A stretch of 64,000 nucleotides of DNA from Bradyrhizobium sp. G127 (GTDB lineage Bacteria; Pseudomonadota; Alphaproteobacteria; Rhizobiales; Xanthobacteraceae), in assembly GCF_021502575.1 (NCBI RefSeq), contig NZ_JAKFGN010000002.1, positions 806,001 through 870,000 on the forward strand, given 5' to 3'. The notes under the pieces are model-generated. The model had not been told where the DNA came from. It did no database searches and saw only the letters and a program-made list of their open reading frames with translations. Of this stretch, positions 8,347-18,902 are shown piece after piece (position 1 is the first letter of the stretch; the number at the start of each line of letters is the position of its first letter). Both the position numbers and the translations under genes were made by a program.

Positions 8347-9261
8347 ATGGATTACTTCGCCCAGCAACTCATCAACGGATTGGTGCTCGGTTCGATCTAC
8401 GGGTTGATCGCGATCGGCTATACGATGGTCTACGGCATCGTCGGCATGATCAACTTCGCCCACGGCGACATCTTCATGATCGGCGGCTTTATCGCCCTCA
8501 TCACTTTTCTCATTCTCGTGTCGATCGGTTTGACGGTCGTACCTGTCATCCTGCTTCTGGTGCTGCTCGTCGCCATGGCAGTTACGGCGCTTTACGGCTG
8601 GACCGTGGAGCGCATCGCCTATCGGCCGCTGCGGCAGTCGTTCCGTCTGGCGCCGATGCTTTCCGCCATCGGCATGTCGTTCGTGCTGACGAACTATGCG
8701 CAGGTGGCGCAGGGCGCGCGCGTCAAGCCGGTGCCCCCCGTCATTACTGGCGGCTATACGCTGTTCGAGAACGACGGCTTTGTGGTGAGGCTGTCGAACA
8801 TCCAGATTATCGTCGTCGTCACCACCGTGATCCTGCTCGCGATCTTTTCCTGGCTGGTGGCGCGCACGCGCCTCGGCCGCGACATGCGCGCCTGCGAACA
8901 GGACCAGACCATGGCCGCCCTACTCGGCGTCGATGTCGACCGCACCATCTCCATGACCTTCGTGATCGGCGCGGCGCTCGCCGCCGTCGCGGGCATGATG
9001 TACCTGCTCTATTACGGCGTGGTCGATTTCTTCATGGGCTTCATCGCCGGCATCAAGGCGTTCACCGCCGCGGTGCTCGGCGGCATCGGCTCGCTGCCCG
9101 GCGCGATGCTCGGCGGATTGCTGATCGGCCTGATCGAAACCTTCTGGTCTGCCTACTTCACCTCCGAGTACAAGGACGTCGCAGCGTTTTCCATCCTGAT
9201 CGTCGTCCTGATCTTTCTTCCGACCGGCCTGCTCGGCCGTCCGGAAGTCGAAAAAGTCTGA
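8347..9261 (+). CDS. livH: Branched-chain amino acid ABC transporter permease LivH
   Basis: 304 residues, polytopic inner-membrane permease of the LivH family, with the N-terminal QQLINGLVLGSIYGLIAIGY signature and the coupling region ARTRLGRDMRACEQD. It pairs with LivM to form the channel of a high-affinity importer for branched-chain or related amino acids. The ATG at 8347 gives the normal family N-terminus; the open frame further upstream has no liv similarity. livM begins 8 bases after its stop. Confidence 0.94.
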   Translation: MDYFAQQLINGLVLGSIYGLIAIGYTMVYGIVGMINFAHGDIFMIGGFIALITFLILVSIGLTVVPVILLLVLLVAMAVTALYGWTVERIAYRPLRQSFRLAPMLSAIGMSFVLTNYAQVAQGARVKPVPPVITGGYTLFENDGFVVRLSNIQIIVVVTTVILLAIFSWLVARTRLGRDMRACEQDQTMAALLGVDVDRTISMTFVIGAALAAVAGMMYLLYYGVVDFFMGFIAGIKAFTAAVLGGIGSLPGAMLGGLLIGLIETFWSAYFTSEYKDVAAFSILIVVLIFLPTGLLGRPEVEKV

Positions 9262-9269
9262 GAGGCAGC

Positions 9270-10604
9270 GTGGCGCGCCCTGTCCATTCCGCTCACGCGT
9301 CCAAAGCTGCCGCAAATCCGCACGGCATCGCCTTCATCCTGAAGAAATCCCTCATCAGCGCCCTCGTGGCGCTGGTTTTGTTTTCGCTGATGATCGGCGT
9401 CCGCACCGAAGCCGGTCCGGAAGGCCAGTTGATCTACTGGACGCGATTCGGCGATCTCGCCGTGCTGGTGGCTGCAGTGTTTTTTGGCAGCATCATCGTC
9501 GAGTTGCTGCGGCAATGGATCGGTCCCTCGAAGACCATCTCCCTTCTTCCTGAATCCGCCAATAGCACGCTCGCGACGATGCGCCGCTTTCTTGCGCCGG
9601 CGCTTCTCGTTTTCACGCTGCTGGTGCCGGTGATCTTCTACGACCAGCGCTACATTCTCGATCTCGGCATTCTCGTTCTCACCTACGTGATGCTGGGATG
9701 GGGATTGAATGTCGTGGTCGGCCTCGCCGGTCTGCTCGATCTCGGCTACGTCGCATTCTACGCGGTCGGCGCGTATTCCTATGCGCTGCTGGCAACGACC
9801 TTTGGACTATCATTCTGGGTCTGCCTGCCGCTGGCCGGAATCCTCGCCGCGTTCTGGGGCGTGCTGCTCGGCTTCCCGGTGCTGCGGCTGCGCGGCGACT
9901 ATCTGGCCATCGTGACCCTGGCCTTTGGTGAGATCATCCGCTTGATCCTGCTCAACTGGCAGCATGTCACCGGCGGACCGAACGGCATCACCGGCATTCC
10001 GCGCCCGACATTCTTCGGCATTCCGCTGACCAATACCGACGACGGCCTCGCTGCGATGCTCGGCATCGAGTTCTCCGCGACGCATCGCGTGGTGTTCCTG
10101 TTCTACCTGATCTTCGCGCTCGCGCTGCTGACCAACTGGGTCACCATCCGTCTGCGCCGGCTGCCGATTGGCCGCGCGTGGGAAGCCTTGCGCGAAGATG
10201 AGGTCGCCTGCCGCTCGCTCGGCATCAACACCACCACGACGAAGCTGACCGCGTTCGCCACCGGCGCGATGTTCGGCGGTTTTGCCGGCGCGTTCTTCGC
10301 CACCCGTCAGGGCTTCATCAGCCCGGAGTCGTTCACGTTTCAGGAATCTGCCCTGGTGCTGGCCATTGTGGTGCTAGGCGGCATGGGTTCCCAGCTCGGC
10401 GTTGCGCTAGCCGCGCTCGCCATGATCGGCGGGTTCGAGCTGTTCCGCGGCCTCGAGCAATTCCGTATGCTGGTGTTCGGCGGCGCGATGGTGCTTCTGA
10501 TGATCTGGCGGCCGCGTGGCCTGATCGGTCATCGTGCGCCGTCGGTGTTTCTCGAAAAGCCCACCGAAATTTCATCCGCGATGGTCAAGGAAGGCCACGG
10601 ATGA
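9270..10604 (+). CDS. livM: Branched-chain amino acid ABC transporter permease LivM
   Basis: 444 residues from a GTG start at 9270, with GAGAGG just upstream. The first 130 or so residues form an extension with two or three extra hydrophobic segments. The conserved LivM core follows (NVVVGLAGLLDLGYVAFYAV, then LRLRGDYLAIVTLAFGEI). The C-terminal part has the coupling segment IGRAWEALREDEVACRSLGI. Its stop overlaps the livG start (ATGA), indicating translational coupling. The N-terminal extension is common in LivM of this bacterial group. Confidence 0.92.
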   Translation: MARPVHSAHASKAAANPHGIAFILKKSLISALVALVLFSLMIGVRTEAGPEGQLIYWTRFGDLAVLVAAVFFGSIIVELLRQWIGPSKTISLLPESANSTLATMRRFLAPALLVFTLLVPVIFYDQRYILDLGILVLTYVMLGWGLNVVVGLAGLLDLGYVAFYAVGAYSYALLATTFGLSFWVCLPLAGILAAFWGVLLGFPVLRLRGDYLAIVTLAFGEIIRLILLNWQHVTGGPNGITGIPRPTFFGIPLTNTDDGLAAMLGIEFSATHRVVFLFYLIFALALLTNWVTIRLRRLPIGRAWEALREDEVACRSLGINTTTTKLTAFATGAMFGGFAGAFFATRQGFISPESFTFQESALVLAIVVLGGMGSQLGVALAALAMIGGFELFRGLEQFRMLVFGGAMVLLMIWRPRGLIGHRAPSVFLEKPTEISSAMVKEGHG

Positions 10605-11436
10605 CCGGCACAAGCGACGACATTCTCGACGTCGATCATCTGTCGATGCGCTTCGGCGGCATCGTCGCGGTGAACGATCTGTCGTTCACCGCGAAGCGCG
10701 GCGACATCACCGCGCTGATCGGCCCCAACGGTGCCGGCAAGACCACCGTGTTCAACTGCATCACCGGCTTTTACAAACCGACCACCGGCATGATGCGACT
10801 GATCCACGAGGACCGCCGTGAATTCCTGCTGGAGCGTCTGTTCGACTACCGCATTTCGAAAGTCGCGAAGGTTGCGCGCACATTTCAGAACATCCGGCTG
10901 TTCGCCGGCATGACGGCGCTGGAAAACCTGATGGTGGCCCAGCATAATTCGCTGATGCGCGCGTCGGGCTACACATTTCTCGGCCTGATCGGCGCGCCCG
11001 GCTTCCGCCGCGCCGAGCACAGCGCCATCGAGCTCGCGCGTTACTGGCTCGACCGCATCGGCCTGACCTCGCGCGCCGACGATGCAGCAGGAAATTTGCC
11101 CTACGGCGACCAGCGTCGGCTGGAGATCGCGCGCGCGATGTGTTCCGAGCCCGCCTTGCTGTGCCTCGACGAACCCGCCGCCGGCCTGAACGCCCGCGAA
11201 AGCGACGAACTGAGCCAGTTGCTGCTGGCGATCCGCAAGGACCACGGCACGTCCGTGCTTTTGATCGAGCATGACATGTCGGTGGTGATGGAAATCTCCG
11301 ACTGCATCTTTGTGCTCGACCACGGCGTCAAGATCGCCGCCGGAACGCCGCGGCAAATCCGCGACGACCCTAAAGTCATCGCCGCCTACCTCGGCGCCGA
11401 CGAGCAAACCGCCATCGAAGTGATGGAGGGCGGCAC

Positions 11437-11440
<4 letters not shown>
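10601..11440 (+). CDS. livG: Branched-chain amino acid ABC transporter ATPase LivG
   Basis: 279 residues, a cytoplasmic ABC ATPase. Walker A is GPNGAGKTT near residues 45-53 and Walker B is LLCLDEPAAGLN. The signature reads LPYGDQRRLE, the LivG variant of LSGGQ. An insertion between Walker A and the Q-loop (about residues 65-105) is typical of LivG. It overlaps livM and livF by four bases each (ATGA), so the operon is tightly coupled. Confidence 0.94.
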
Positions 11441-12170
<730 letters not shown>

Positions 12171-12171
<1 letters not shown>

Positions 12172-12530
12172 TGTCGCTCTACTCCAACGAATCCATCTTC
12201 CAGGTGCTGTTCGTCACCCTGGTGCTTGGCGCGGGCTGCGCGTTGCTCGCAGGCCGAGCCATCGCGCTCACCTGGCGAAGCATCTGGGTCGCGGCGGTCG
12301 CAATGATTCCGCTGGGACTGGCGGTACGTTTCGTGCATTTCGCCTTGTTCAACGAAACCCTGTTGCAGCCGCAGACCTATCTGGTTGAAACCGCCATCCT
12401 GATCGCGGTGGCCTGCCTGTCTTTTCAGCGCACCCGCGCCCGGCAGATGGTCCGGCAGTACTACTGGCTGTACGAACCGAGTGGTCCGCTCGGCTGGCGG
12501 CTGCGGCAAGATGCGCCAGCCAAGGCGTGA
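12171..12530 (+). CDS. Small membrane protein of the DUF6867 type in the liv operon
   Basis: 119 residues with three hydrophobic segments (about 10-30, 38-58 and 68-85) followed by a basic C-terminal region. A gene of this kind sits between livF and the binding-protein gene in many alphaproteobacterial liv operons, where it is annotated as DUF6867; I assign it from that context and its general look. The start overlaps the livF stop by one base. Its contribution to transport is unknown. Confidence 0.8.
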
Positions 12531-12645
12531 GCACGACCGAAAATTGCCGATGACTTGCCGGTAAAATCAGCCGACAATACCCGCGATTTGTTCGCCCGGC
12601 GGGCCGACTGGCCGCGCCCTTCGAGATTTGCATAAGGACAGCCCC

Positions 12646-13761
12646 ATGAAACCCACCCACATCCTTGGCCTCGCACTCGGCGCGTCGATTGCCATGTCGA
12701 CTGCTGCGTTTGCGCAAGACATTTCCGTCGCTGTCGCCGGTCCGATGACGGGCAGCGAGTCGGCATTCGGCCGCCAGATGAAGAACGGTGCCGACATGGC
12801 GGTCGCCGATCTCAACACCGCGGGCGGCGTTAATGGCAAGAAACTCGCCTTGCAGATCGGCGACGATGCCTGCGATCCGAAGCAGGCGCGCTCGGTTGCC
12901 GAAAAGCTCGCGAGCTCGAAAGTGCAGTTCGTCGCCGGGCACTTCTGTTCGTCGTCGTCGATCCCCGCATCCGAAGCCTATGCCGAAGGCAACGTGCTGC
13001 AGATCACCCCGGCCTCGACTAATCCGGTGTTCACCGAACGCAAGTTGTGGAACGTGCTGCGCGTCTGCGGCCGCGATGACCAGCAGGGCCTCGTCGCCGC
13101 GCAGTACATCCAGAAAGCCTTCGCCGGCAAGAACGTGGCGATCCTCAACGACAAGACCACCTACGGAAAGGGTCTGGCGGACGAGACCAAGAAGGCGCTG
13201 AACGCCGCGGGCTTCAAGGAGAAGCTGTTCGAGTCCTACAACAAGGGCGACAAGGACTTTAACTCGATCGTGTCGCGCCTGAAGCGCGAGAACATCGATC
13301 TGGTTTATGTCGGCGGTTATCATCAGGAAGCCGGCCTCATTCTGCGCCAGATGCGCGATCAGGGGCTCAAGACCGTGCTGATGGCTGGCGATGCCATGAA
13401 CGACAAGGAATTCGCCTCAATCACCGGCGCCGCTGCGGAAGGCACGCTGTTCACCTTCGGACCCGATCCGCGCAACAAGCCGACCGCGAAAGCCATCGTC
13501 GAGAAGTTCAAGGCAAAGGGCATCGATCCCGAAGGCTACACGCTCTACACCTACGCCTCCTTCCAGGTCTGGTCGCAGGCGGTTGCAAAGATCAAGAGCA
13601 CGGATCCGAAGAAGGTCGTCGAAGCCATCAAGGGCGGCGAATGGGATACCGTGCTAGGCAAGCTGTCGTTCGACGCCAAGGGTGACATCAAGCTGCTCGA
13701 CTACGTCGTCTACAAGTGGGACGCCAAGGGCAACTACGCCGAGCTGGGCAAGGGGTCGTAA
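12646..13761 (+). CDS. livK: Branched-chain amino acid ABC transporter periplasmic binding protein
   Basis: 371 residues. A cleavable signal peptide is clear: basic MKPTHIL, a hydrophobic core and AFA-QD near residues 24-26. The mature part has the type I periplasmic binding fold of the LivK/LivJ family, with VAGPMTGSESAFGRQMKNG at its start. It delivers the amino acid to LivHM. The ATG at 12646 is preferred over a TTG 18 bases upstream because it starts directly with the signal peptide. A 115-base gap separates it from the DUF6867-type gene, so it may have its own promoter. Confidence 0.94.
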   Translation: MKPTHILGLALGASIAMSTAAFAQDISVAVAGPMTGSESAFGRQMKNGADMAVADLNTAGGVNGKKLALQIGDDACDPKQARSVAEKLASSKVQFVAGHFCSSSSIPASEAYAEGNVLQITPASTNPVFTERKLWNVLRVCGRDDQQGLVAAQYIQKAFAGKNVAILNDKTTYGKGLADETKKALNAAGFKEKLFESYNKGDKDFNSIVSRLKRENIDLVYVGGYHQEAGLILRQMRDQGLKTVLMAGDAMNDKEFASITGAAAEGTLFTFGPDPRNKPTAKAIVEKFKAKGIDPEGYTLYTYASFQVWSQAVAKIKSTDPKKVVEAIKGGEWDTVLGKLSFDAKGDIKLLDYVVYKWDAKGNYAELGKGS

Positions 13762-13788
13762 GGAGTACGCTCCTCATCTAACAAGATC

Positions 13789-13871
13789 GTCATGGCCGGG
13801 CTTGTCCCGGCCATCTACGTCTTTGGATACCATTTTGAAGGCGTGGATGCCTAGACAAGCCCGGGCATGAC
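13789..13871. repeat. Palindromic intergenic repeat (second copy)
   Basis: It starts GTCATGGCCGGGCTTGTCC and ends ACAAGCCCGGGCATGAC. Each end folds on itself and the ends are mutually inverted (GTCATG...CATGAC). It has the same layout as the element at 5913-5994. It lies between the convergent livK-type and ccdA genes and may serve as a bidirectional transcription or mRNA-end element. Confidence 0.75.
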
Positions 13872-13889
13872 AATTTCAAAGACGCGGCG

Positions 13890-14624
13890 CTACCCGAAAT
13901 TCTGCAACGCCGGAAACGTCTCCAGCAGCCAGATGCTGACGTTCGATACCGCACCAGTGAGAAATCCGATCCCCACCAGGATCATCAGCACGCCCATGAT
14001 ATGCTCGATGGTGGCAAGATATTTCTTCATCCGCGCGAACACCGACGAAAACTGTTCCACCATGAATGCGGCGATCAGGAATGGAATGCCGAGGCCGGCG
14101 GAATAGACCGCAAGAAGCCCGGCGCCCTTTGCCACCGTGGCCTCCGAGGCTGCGACCGAAAGGATCGCCGCCAGGATCGGCCCGATACAGGGTGTCCAGC
14201 CAAACGCGAAGGCCAGCCCCATCACATAGGCCCCCCACAATCCGACCGGCTTTGGAATCGGCAGGCGGCCCTCGCGCATCAGGAAGCGGATACGCGTGAG
14301 GCCGAGGAAATGCAGGCCCATCAGAATGATTGCGACGCCCGCGATGATCGAGAGTTGCGCGGACCATGCACGGATCAGGCTGCCAATCAGACTGGCGCTG
14401 GCGCCGAGCGCCACGAACACGGTGGAAAACCCGGCCACGAAGACCAGCGCCGACAGCATCACGGCCCGCTTCGAGACCGACTGTTCCTCGTCGCTGGCGA
14501 CATGCTCGATGGTCGCACCGGTCAGATAGATCAGATAGGGCGGCACCAACGGCAGCACGCAAGGCGAAAGAAAGCTAATGATGCCGGCGGCCAGCGCGGC
14601 GGGGATCGAAACGTCCTGAATCAT
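13890..14624 (-). CDS. ccdA: CcdA-type cytochrome c biogenesis / thiol-redox membrane protein
   Basis: 244 residues, six predicted transmembrane helices. The two essential cysteines of the DsbD/CcdA family are in SPCVLP (Cys22) and FGWTPCIGP (Cys146). Such proteins move reducing power from cytoplasmic thioredoxin to periplasmic thiol enzymes, notably for cytochrome c maturation. No other cytochrome c biogenesis gene is nearby. It diverges from the S58 peptidase gene. Confidence 0.92.
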   Translation of the reverse strand: MIQDVSIPAALAAGIISFLSPCVLPLVPPYLIYLTGATIEHVASDEEQSVSKRAVMLSALVFVAGFSTVFVALGASASLIGSLIRAWSAQLSIIAGVAIILMGLHFLGLTRIRFLMREGRLPIPKPVGLWGAYVMGLAFAFGWTPCIGPILAAILSVAASEATVAKGAGLLAVYSAGLGIPFLIAAFMVEQFSSVFARMKKYLATIEHIMGVLMILVGIGFLTGAVSNVSIWLLETFPALQNFG

Positions 14625-14714
14625 GCCGCTTATTGCACCGGGGCCACTATGCTATGCAAGCGCCGCGCCCTGCCCTTCCGCGTGTTGTGATCGAGATTTA
14701 TCCCAAGGCAGCCC

Positions 14715-15716
14715 ATGAGAAATCTGCTTACCGACATTCCCGGTGTCCGCGTCGGTCATGCCGACGACGCTGCGCTCGCCTCCGGCGTGACAGCTATTGT
14801 CTTTGACCGGCCCGCCGTGGCCTCAATCGATGTGCGCGGCGGCGGGCCGGGCACGCGGGATGTCTCATTGCTCGATCCCGTCAATACGGTGGAACGTATC
14901 GATGCGATTGCGCTATCAGGTGGCTCGGCTTTCGGCCTCGAGTCCGGCGGCGGCGTGCAGGCATGGCTGGCCGAACAGGGCCGTGGCTTCGCGGTGGGCG
15001 ATGCGCGGATCCCCATTGTTCCCGGCGCAGTGCAGTTCGATATGCTCAACGGCGGGAACAAGAAATGGGGCCGCTTCCCGCCCTATCGCGATCTGGGCTA
15101 CGCGGCGGCCGAAGCAGCGACTGACGGTGCGTTCGCACTCGGAAGCATCGGCGCGGGCTATGGTGCGACCACGGTCAACTTCAAAGGCGGCGTCGGCTCG
15201 GCGTCAGCCATCACAACGGGCGGCGTTCGCGTCGCCGCCATCGCCTCGGTCAACGCGGTAGGCAGCGTCACTGTCGGTGACGGCCCCTGGTTCTGGGCCG
15301 CGCCTTTTGAGATCGGCAACGAATTCGGCGGACGTGGATGGCCGCCCTCCTTCACGCCGGACATGCTCGCGATGCGGCTCAAGGGCGCGCCGGCCGCGAC
15401 GTCCATCGAGAACACTACAATTGCAGTGGTCGTGACGGACGCGATCCTCACCAAGGCGCAGGCCCAACGCATGGCGATGATTGCGCAGACCGGCTTTGCG
15501 CGCGCGATCTATCCGGTCCATGCGCCGCTGGATGGCGACGCTGTGTTCGCGGCGGCGACCTGTGAGAAAGAAATCGACCCCCTGTATGGCCTGACCGAAC
15601 TCGGAGCTGTCGCGGCGAACGTCATTGCGCGTGCGATCGCGCGCGGCGTGTATGAAGCGACCGCACTGCCGTTCGCCGGCGCGCTGCCATCGTGGAAAAT
15701 GCGGTTTGAAGAATAG
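14715..15716 (+). CDS. P1 family (S58, DmpA-like) peptidase
   Basis: 333 residues, matching the DmpA/beta-peptidyl aminopeptidase family. The N-terminus LLTDIPGVRVGHADD, the ALSGGSAFGLESGGGV segment and the NTTIAVVVTDA region are characteristic. In this family the chain cleaves itself before a Ser or Thr that becomes the N-terminal nucleophile; here the Thr in NTTIAVV is the likely site, inferred by analogy. There is no signal peptide, so it is probably cytoplasmic. Substrate unknown. Confidence 0.88.
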   Translation: MRNLLTDIPGVRVGHADDAALASGVTAIVFDRPAVASIDVRGGGPGTRDVSLLDPVNTVERIDAIALSGGSAFGLESGGGVQAWLAEQGRGFAVGDARIPIVPGAVQFDMLNGGNKKWGRFPPYRDLGYAAAEAATDGAFALGSIGAGYGATTVNFKGGVGSASAITTGGVRVAAIASVNAVGSVTVGDGPWFWAAPFEIGNEFGGRGWPPSFTPDMLAMRLKGAPAATSIENTTIAVVVTDAILTKAQAQRMAMIAQTGFARAIYPVHAPLDGDAVFAAATCEKEIDPLYGLTELGAVAANVIARAIARGVYEATALPFAGALPSWKMRFEE

Positions 15717-15757
15717 TCCCGATTGTGACTCGCGACAGATGCGGTCTGCAAATAGCG

Positions 15758-16504
15758 TCAGACCTTGACCGAGACTGACTGCTTCGCCGCGCTGGCAAGC
15801 GCGTCCGCCTGACGTTGCACCATTTTCTCGACAAGATTGTACTGCGACGACGCGGCGCCTGATGCTGTCGATGACGCGGGCTGACTCATGGTCAGCTTGG
15901 TACCGTCGGCATAGGTCAGCGTGGTGGTGACTGAACCGTCGCTGTTGGTGGTCGTGGTGCTGGAGGCGCCCTGAAGCGCCTGCAGAAGCGCGTCCGCGCC
16001 GCCTCCACCACCGCCCCCGGAATGATGCGCATGATGAGCGCCCTTGCCTTTCAGCGCCGCCGCCATTTCGTTCATGCTGACGGAGCCGTTGCCGTCGGTG
16101 TCCATCTTGTCGAAAACATTATCCGCCGCTGCGATATTGGTACCGCCGGCCCCGAGCTTGTCCTCGAATTCGACCTTGGTGATCTTGCCGTCACCGTTGC
16201 CGTCGATCTGCGCGAACAGGTGCTTCAACGCATCCGTCGGGCTGGAAGACGCGGTGTCCTGGGACGCAAGCAGCGCGTTGAACGTCGCAGGGGACAGGGT
16301 TCCGCCCGGTGCCGATCCGGTCGAGGACGCAGGCGTCAAAGTCTGGGTATTTTCGGTCGGTTTGGTCAGGCCGAAGATTGAACCGGCTTGCTTGATGCCG
16401 GTTGTCGCCGCTCCCGATTTGCCGGATGTCAGCGACGACAGCAGATCCAATGCTGGGCCAGCGGCGGCAGCGGCAGCTCCAATCGCACCAGCAGCAAAAA
16501 ACAT
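15758..16504 (-). CDS. EF-hand calcium-binding protein
   Basis: 248 residues. Two canonical EF-hand loops are present: [12 protein letters not shown] at 101-112 and [12 protein letters not shown] at 135-146. They are flanked by an alanine-rich hydrophobic N-terminus and a Ser/Thr/Gly/His-rich linker with a (G)8 run. The ATG at 16504 has GGGGAG seven bases upstream and is preferred over one 20 codons earlier. Likely exported or surface-associated, and calcium-binding by family knowledge; exact function unknown. Confidence 0.85.
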   Translation of the reverse strand: MFFAAGAIGAAAAAAGPALDLLSSLTSGKSGAATTGIKQAGSIFGLTKPTENTQTLTPASSTGSAPGGTLSPATFNALLASQDTASSSPTDALKHLFAQIDGNGDGKITKVEFEDKLGAGGTNIAAADNVFDKMDTDGNGSVSMNEMAAALKGKGAHHAHHSGGGGGGGADALLQALQGASSTTTTNSDGSVTTTLTYADGTKLTMSQPASSTASGAASSQYNLVEKMVQRQADALASAAKQSVSVKV

Positions 16505-16786
16505 CGCGATACTCCCCGGAGCCGCGGACAAGCGGCTCAGATCAACCCGAAAACTATCCAGCAATTGCCGTGCCGCTTCAAAAACTGTTTAGAAATGGGC
16601 ACTTCTCATTGTGAGCGGCAGGATCTGACGCGGCAATTTCTGCCCGTTTCGGCAGGAATTGCCGTGAGCGGAACGCGAGTTCTGTGTACGTCCTGCACCT
16701 CACATTGCCCGCGCCCGGGCGGCGTGTTAGGCGAAACTCGTCCGTCACCGCTGGCCATCAAGGCAAGGAAAGCACCGGAAGCAGCC

Positions 16787-17488
16787 ATGTCCCAGCCGTT
16801 TGCACCGCGTCCCCTGATCATCGCGCCGTCGATCCTGGCGTCGGATTTTTCGAAGCTCGGTGAGGAAGTCCGCGCCGTCGATCAGGCAGGCGCCGACTGG
16901 ATGCATCTGGACGTGATGGACGGTCACTTCGTGCCGAACATTTCCTACGGCCCCGACGTCATCAAGGCGATGCGCCCGCACTCGAAGAAGATCTTCGACG
17001 CGCATCTGATGATCGCACCGTGTGACCCGTATCTCGAGGCCTTCGCCAAGGCCGGCTGCGATCACATCACGGTCCACGCCGAGGCCGGCCCGCATCTGCA
17101 TCGCTCGTTGCAGGCGATCCGCGCACTGGGCAAGAAGGCTGGCGTGTCGCTCAATCCGGCAACGCCCGCAAGCGCGATCGAATATGTCATCGACCAGATC
17201 GATCTCGTGCTGGTGATGTCGGTCAATCCCGGCTTCGGTGGGCAGTCGTTCATCCCTGCCGTGCTGGAGAAGATTTCCCAGGTTCGCGCCATGTGCGCGG
17301 GGCGGCCCATCGACATCGAAGTCGATGGCGGCGTGACCGCAGACAATGCAGCAAAGATCTCCGCGGCCGGCGCCAACGCTCTGGTCGCCGGCTCCGCCGT
17401 GTTCAAGGGCGGCACGATGGACAGCTATAAGGCGAACATCACCGCGATCCGGAACGCGGCCGCCTCCGCGCGCGGCGAAGCGATCTAG
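16787..17488 (+). CDS. rpe: Ribulose-phosphate 3-epimerase
   Basis: 233 residues, TIM-barrel enzyme interconverting ribulose 5-phosphate and xylulose 5-phosphate. Signatures are [28 protein letters not shown], the [12 protein letters not shown] phosphate-binding region and EVDGGV. The ATG at 16787 gives the standard length; the longer open frame upstream has no family similarity. purB follows about 100 bases later on the same strand. Confidence 0.96.
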   Translation: MSQPFAPRPLIIAPSILASDFSKLGEEVRAVDQAGADWMHLDVMDGHFVPNISYGPDVIKAMRPHSKKIFDAHLMIAPCDPYLEAFAKAGCDHITVHAEAGPHLHRSLQAIRALGKKAGVSLNPATPASAIEYVIDQIDLVLVMSVNPGFGGQSFIPAVLEKISQVRAMCAGRPIDIEVDGGVTADNAAKISAAGANALVAGSAVFKGGTMDSYKANITAIRNAAASARGEAI

Positions 17489-17590
17489 GCCAAAAGCCCC
17501 TGATTTTCCGGGCAGATCGCGCTCCAAGGGTGGTTTCGCCGGGCGCGATCTGCTAAAGCGCGGCGTAATCTCCAAGCTGTGAGCTAGTGA

Positions 17591-18898
17591 ATGATCCCAC
17601 GTTATTCCCGCCCCGAAATGGTCTCCATTTGGGACCCGCAAACACGCTTCAAGATCTGGTTCGAGATCGAGGCGCATGCTGCGGACGCCCTGGCGGAACT
17701 GGGGGTGATTCCGAAGGACGCCGCCAAAACCATATGGGCCAAGGCCAAGGACGCGATCTTCAACGTCGAGCGCATCGACGGGATCGAGCGCGAGACCAAG
17801 CACGACGTCATTGCCTTCCTCACCCATCTGGCGGAGATCGTCGGCCCGGAAGCGCGTTTCGTGCATCAGGGCATGACATCGTCCGACGTGCTCGACACCT
17901 GCCTCAACGTCCAGCTCTCGCGCGCCGCCGACATTCTGATCGCCGACATCGACAAGGTGCTCGCCGCACTGAAAACCCGCGCCTTCGAACACAAGATGAC
18001 GCCGACCATCGGTCGTTCCCACGGCATCCATGCCGAGCCGGTGACGTTCGGCCTCAAGCTCGCCTACGCCTATGCCGAGTTCACCCGCGCCCGCGAGCGC
18101 ATGGTCGCCGCGCGCAAGGAGATTGCCACCTGCGCCATTTCCGGGGCGGTCGGCACCTTCGCCCAGATCGATCCGCGGGTTGAAGCGCATGTCGCCAAGG
18201 CCATGGGCCTCGCGGTCGAGCCGATCTCGACGCAGGTGATCCCGCGTGACCGCCACGCCATGTTCTTCGCAACGCTCGGCGTCGTCGCCGCATCGGTGGA
18301 GCGCCTTGCGGTGGAAATCCGTCACATGCAGCGCACGGAAGTTCTGGAAGCCGAGGAGTTTTTCTCCGAAGGCCAGAAGGGCTCATCGGCCATGCCGCAC
18401 AAGCGCAATCCGGTGCTGACGGAAAACCTCACCGGCCTGTCGCGGATGGTGCGTGCCTACGTGACGCCCGCGCTGGAAAACGTCGTGCTCTGGCACGAGC
18501 GCGACATCTCGCACTCCTCCGCCGAACGCATGATGGGCCCCGATGCGACGGTCACGCTCGACTTCGCGCTTAATCGCCTCGCCGGCGTGGTCGAAAAACT
18601 ACTGGTCTATCCGGCCAACATGCAGAAGAACCTCGACCGCCTCGGCGGCCTGGTGCATTCGCAGCGCGTCCTGATTGCGCTCACGCAAAAAGGCGCATCA
18701 CGCGAGGACGCCTACACGCTGGTCCAGCGCAACGCCATGCCGGTCTGGCGCGGCGAAGGCGACTTCCAGTCCTTGTTGAAGAAGGATGCCGACGTGAAGA
18801 AATATCTGTCGGACAAGGAGATCGAGGAACAATTTGATCTCGCGTATCACTTCAAGCACGTCGATACGATCTTCAAGCGTGTCTTCGGAGCGTCCTGA
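17591..18898 (+). CDS. purB: Adenylosuccinate lyase
   Basis: 435 residues with the superfamily signature GSSAMPHKRNP and the bacterial PurB N-terminus MIPRYSRPEMVSIW. It catalyses two steps: SAICAR to AICAR, and adenylosuccinate to AMP. Other purine genes (purL, purQ, purS, purC) lie 11-18 kb further on. The MOSC gene begins 4 bases after its stop, so the two are probably co-transcribed. Confidence 0.97.
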   Translation: MIPRYSRPEMVSIWDPQTRFKIWFEIEAHAADALAELGVIPKDAAKTIWAKAKDAIFNVERIDGIERETKHDVIAFLTHLAEIVGPEARFVHQGMTSSDVLDTCLNVQLSRAADILIADIDKVLAALKTRAFEHKMTPTIGRSHGIHAEPVTFGLKLAYAYAEFTRARERMVAARKEIATCAISGAVGTFAQIDPRVEAHVAKAMGLAVEPISTQVIPRDRHAMFFATLGVVAASVERLAVEIRHMQRTEVLEAEEFFSEGQKGSSAMPHKRNPVLTENLTGLSRMVRAYVTPALENVVLWHERDISHSSAERMMGPDATVTLDFALNRLAGVVEKLLVYPANMQKNLDRLGGLVHSQRVLIALTQKGASREDAYTLVQRNAMPVWRGEGDFQSLLKKDADVKKYLSDKEIEEQFDLAYHFKHVDTIFKRVFGAS

Positions 18899-18902
18899 AC
18901 CG

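Noticed and set aside
8277-9269. Upstream in-frame extension of livM over livH
   Set aside because: It lies in the +1 frame of a well-supported livH and has no LivM similarity; the GTG at 9270 gives the family start.
16388-16786. N-terminal extension of rpe
   Set aside because: Antisense to the EF-hand gene and dissimilar to the family; ATG at 16787 fits.
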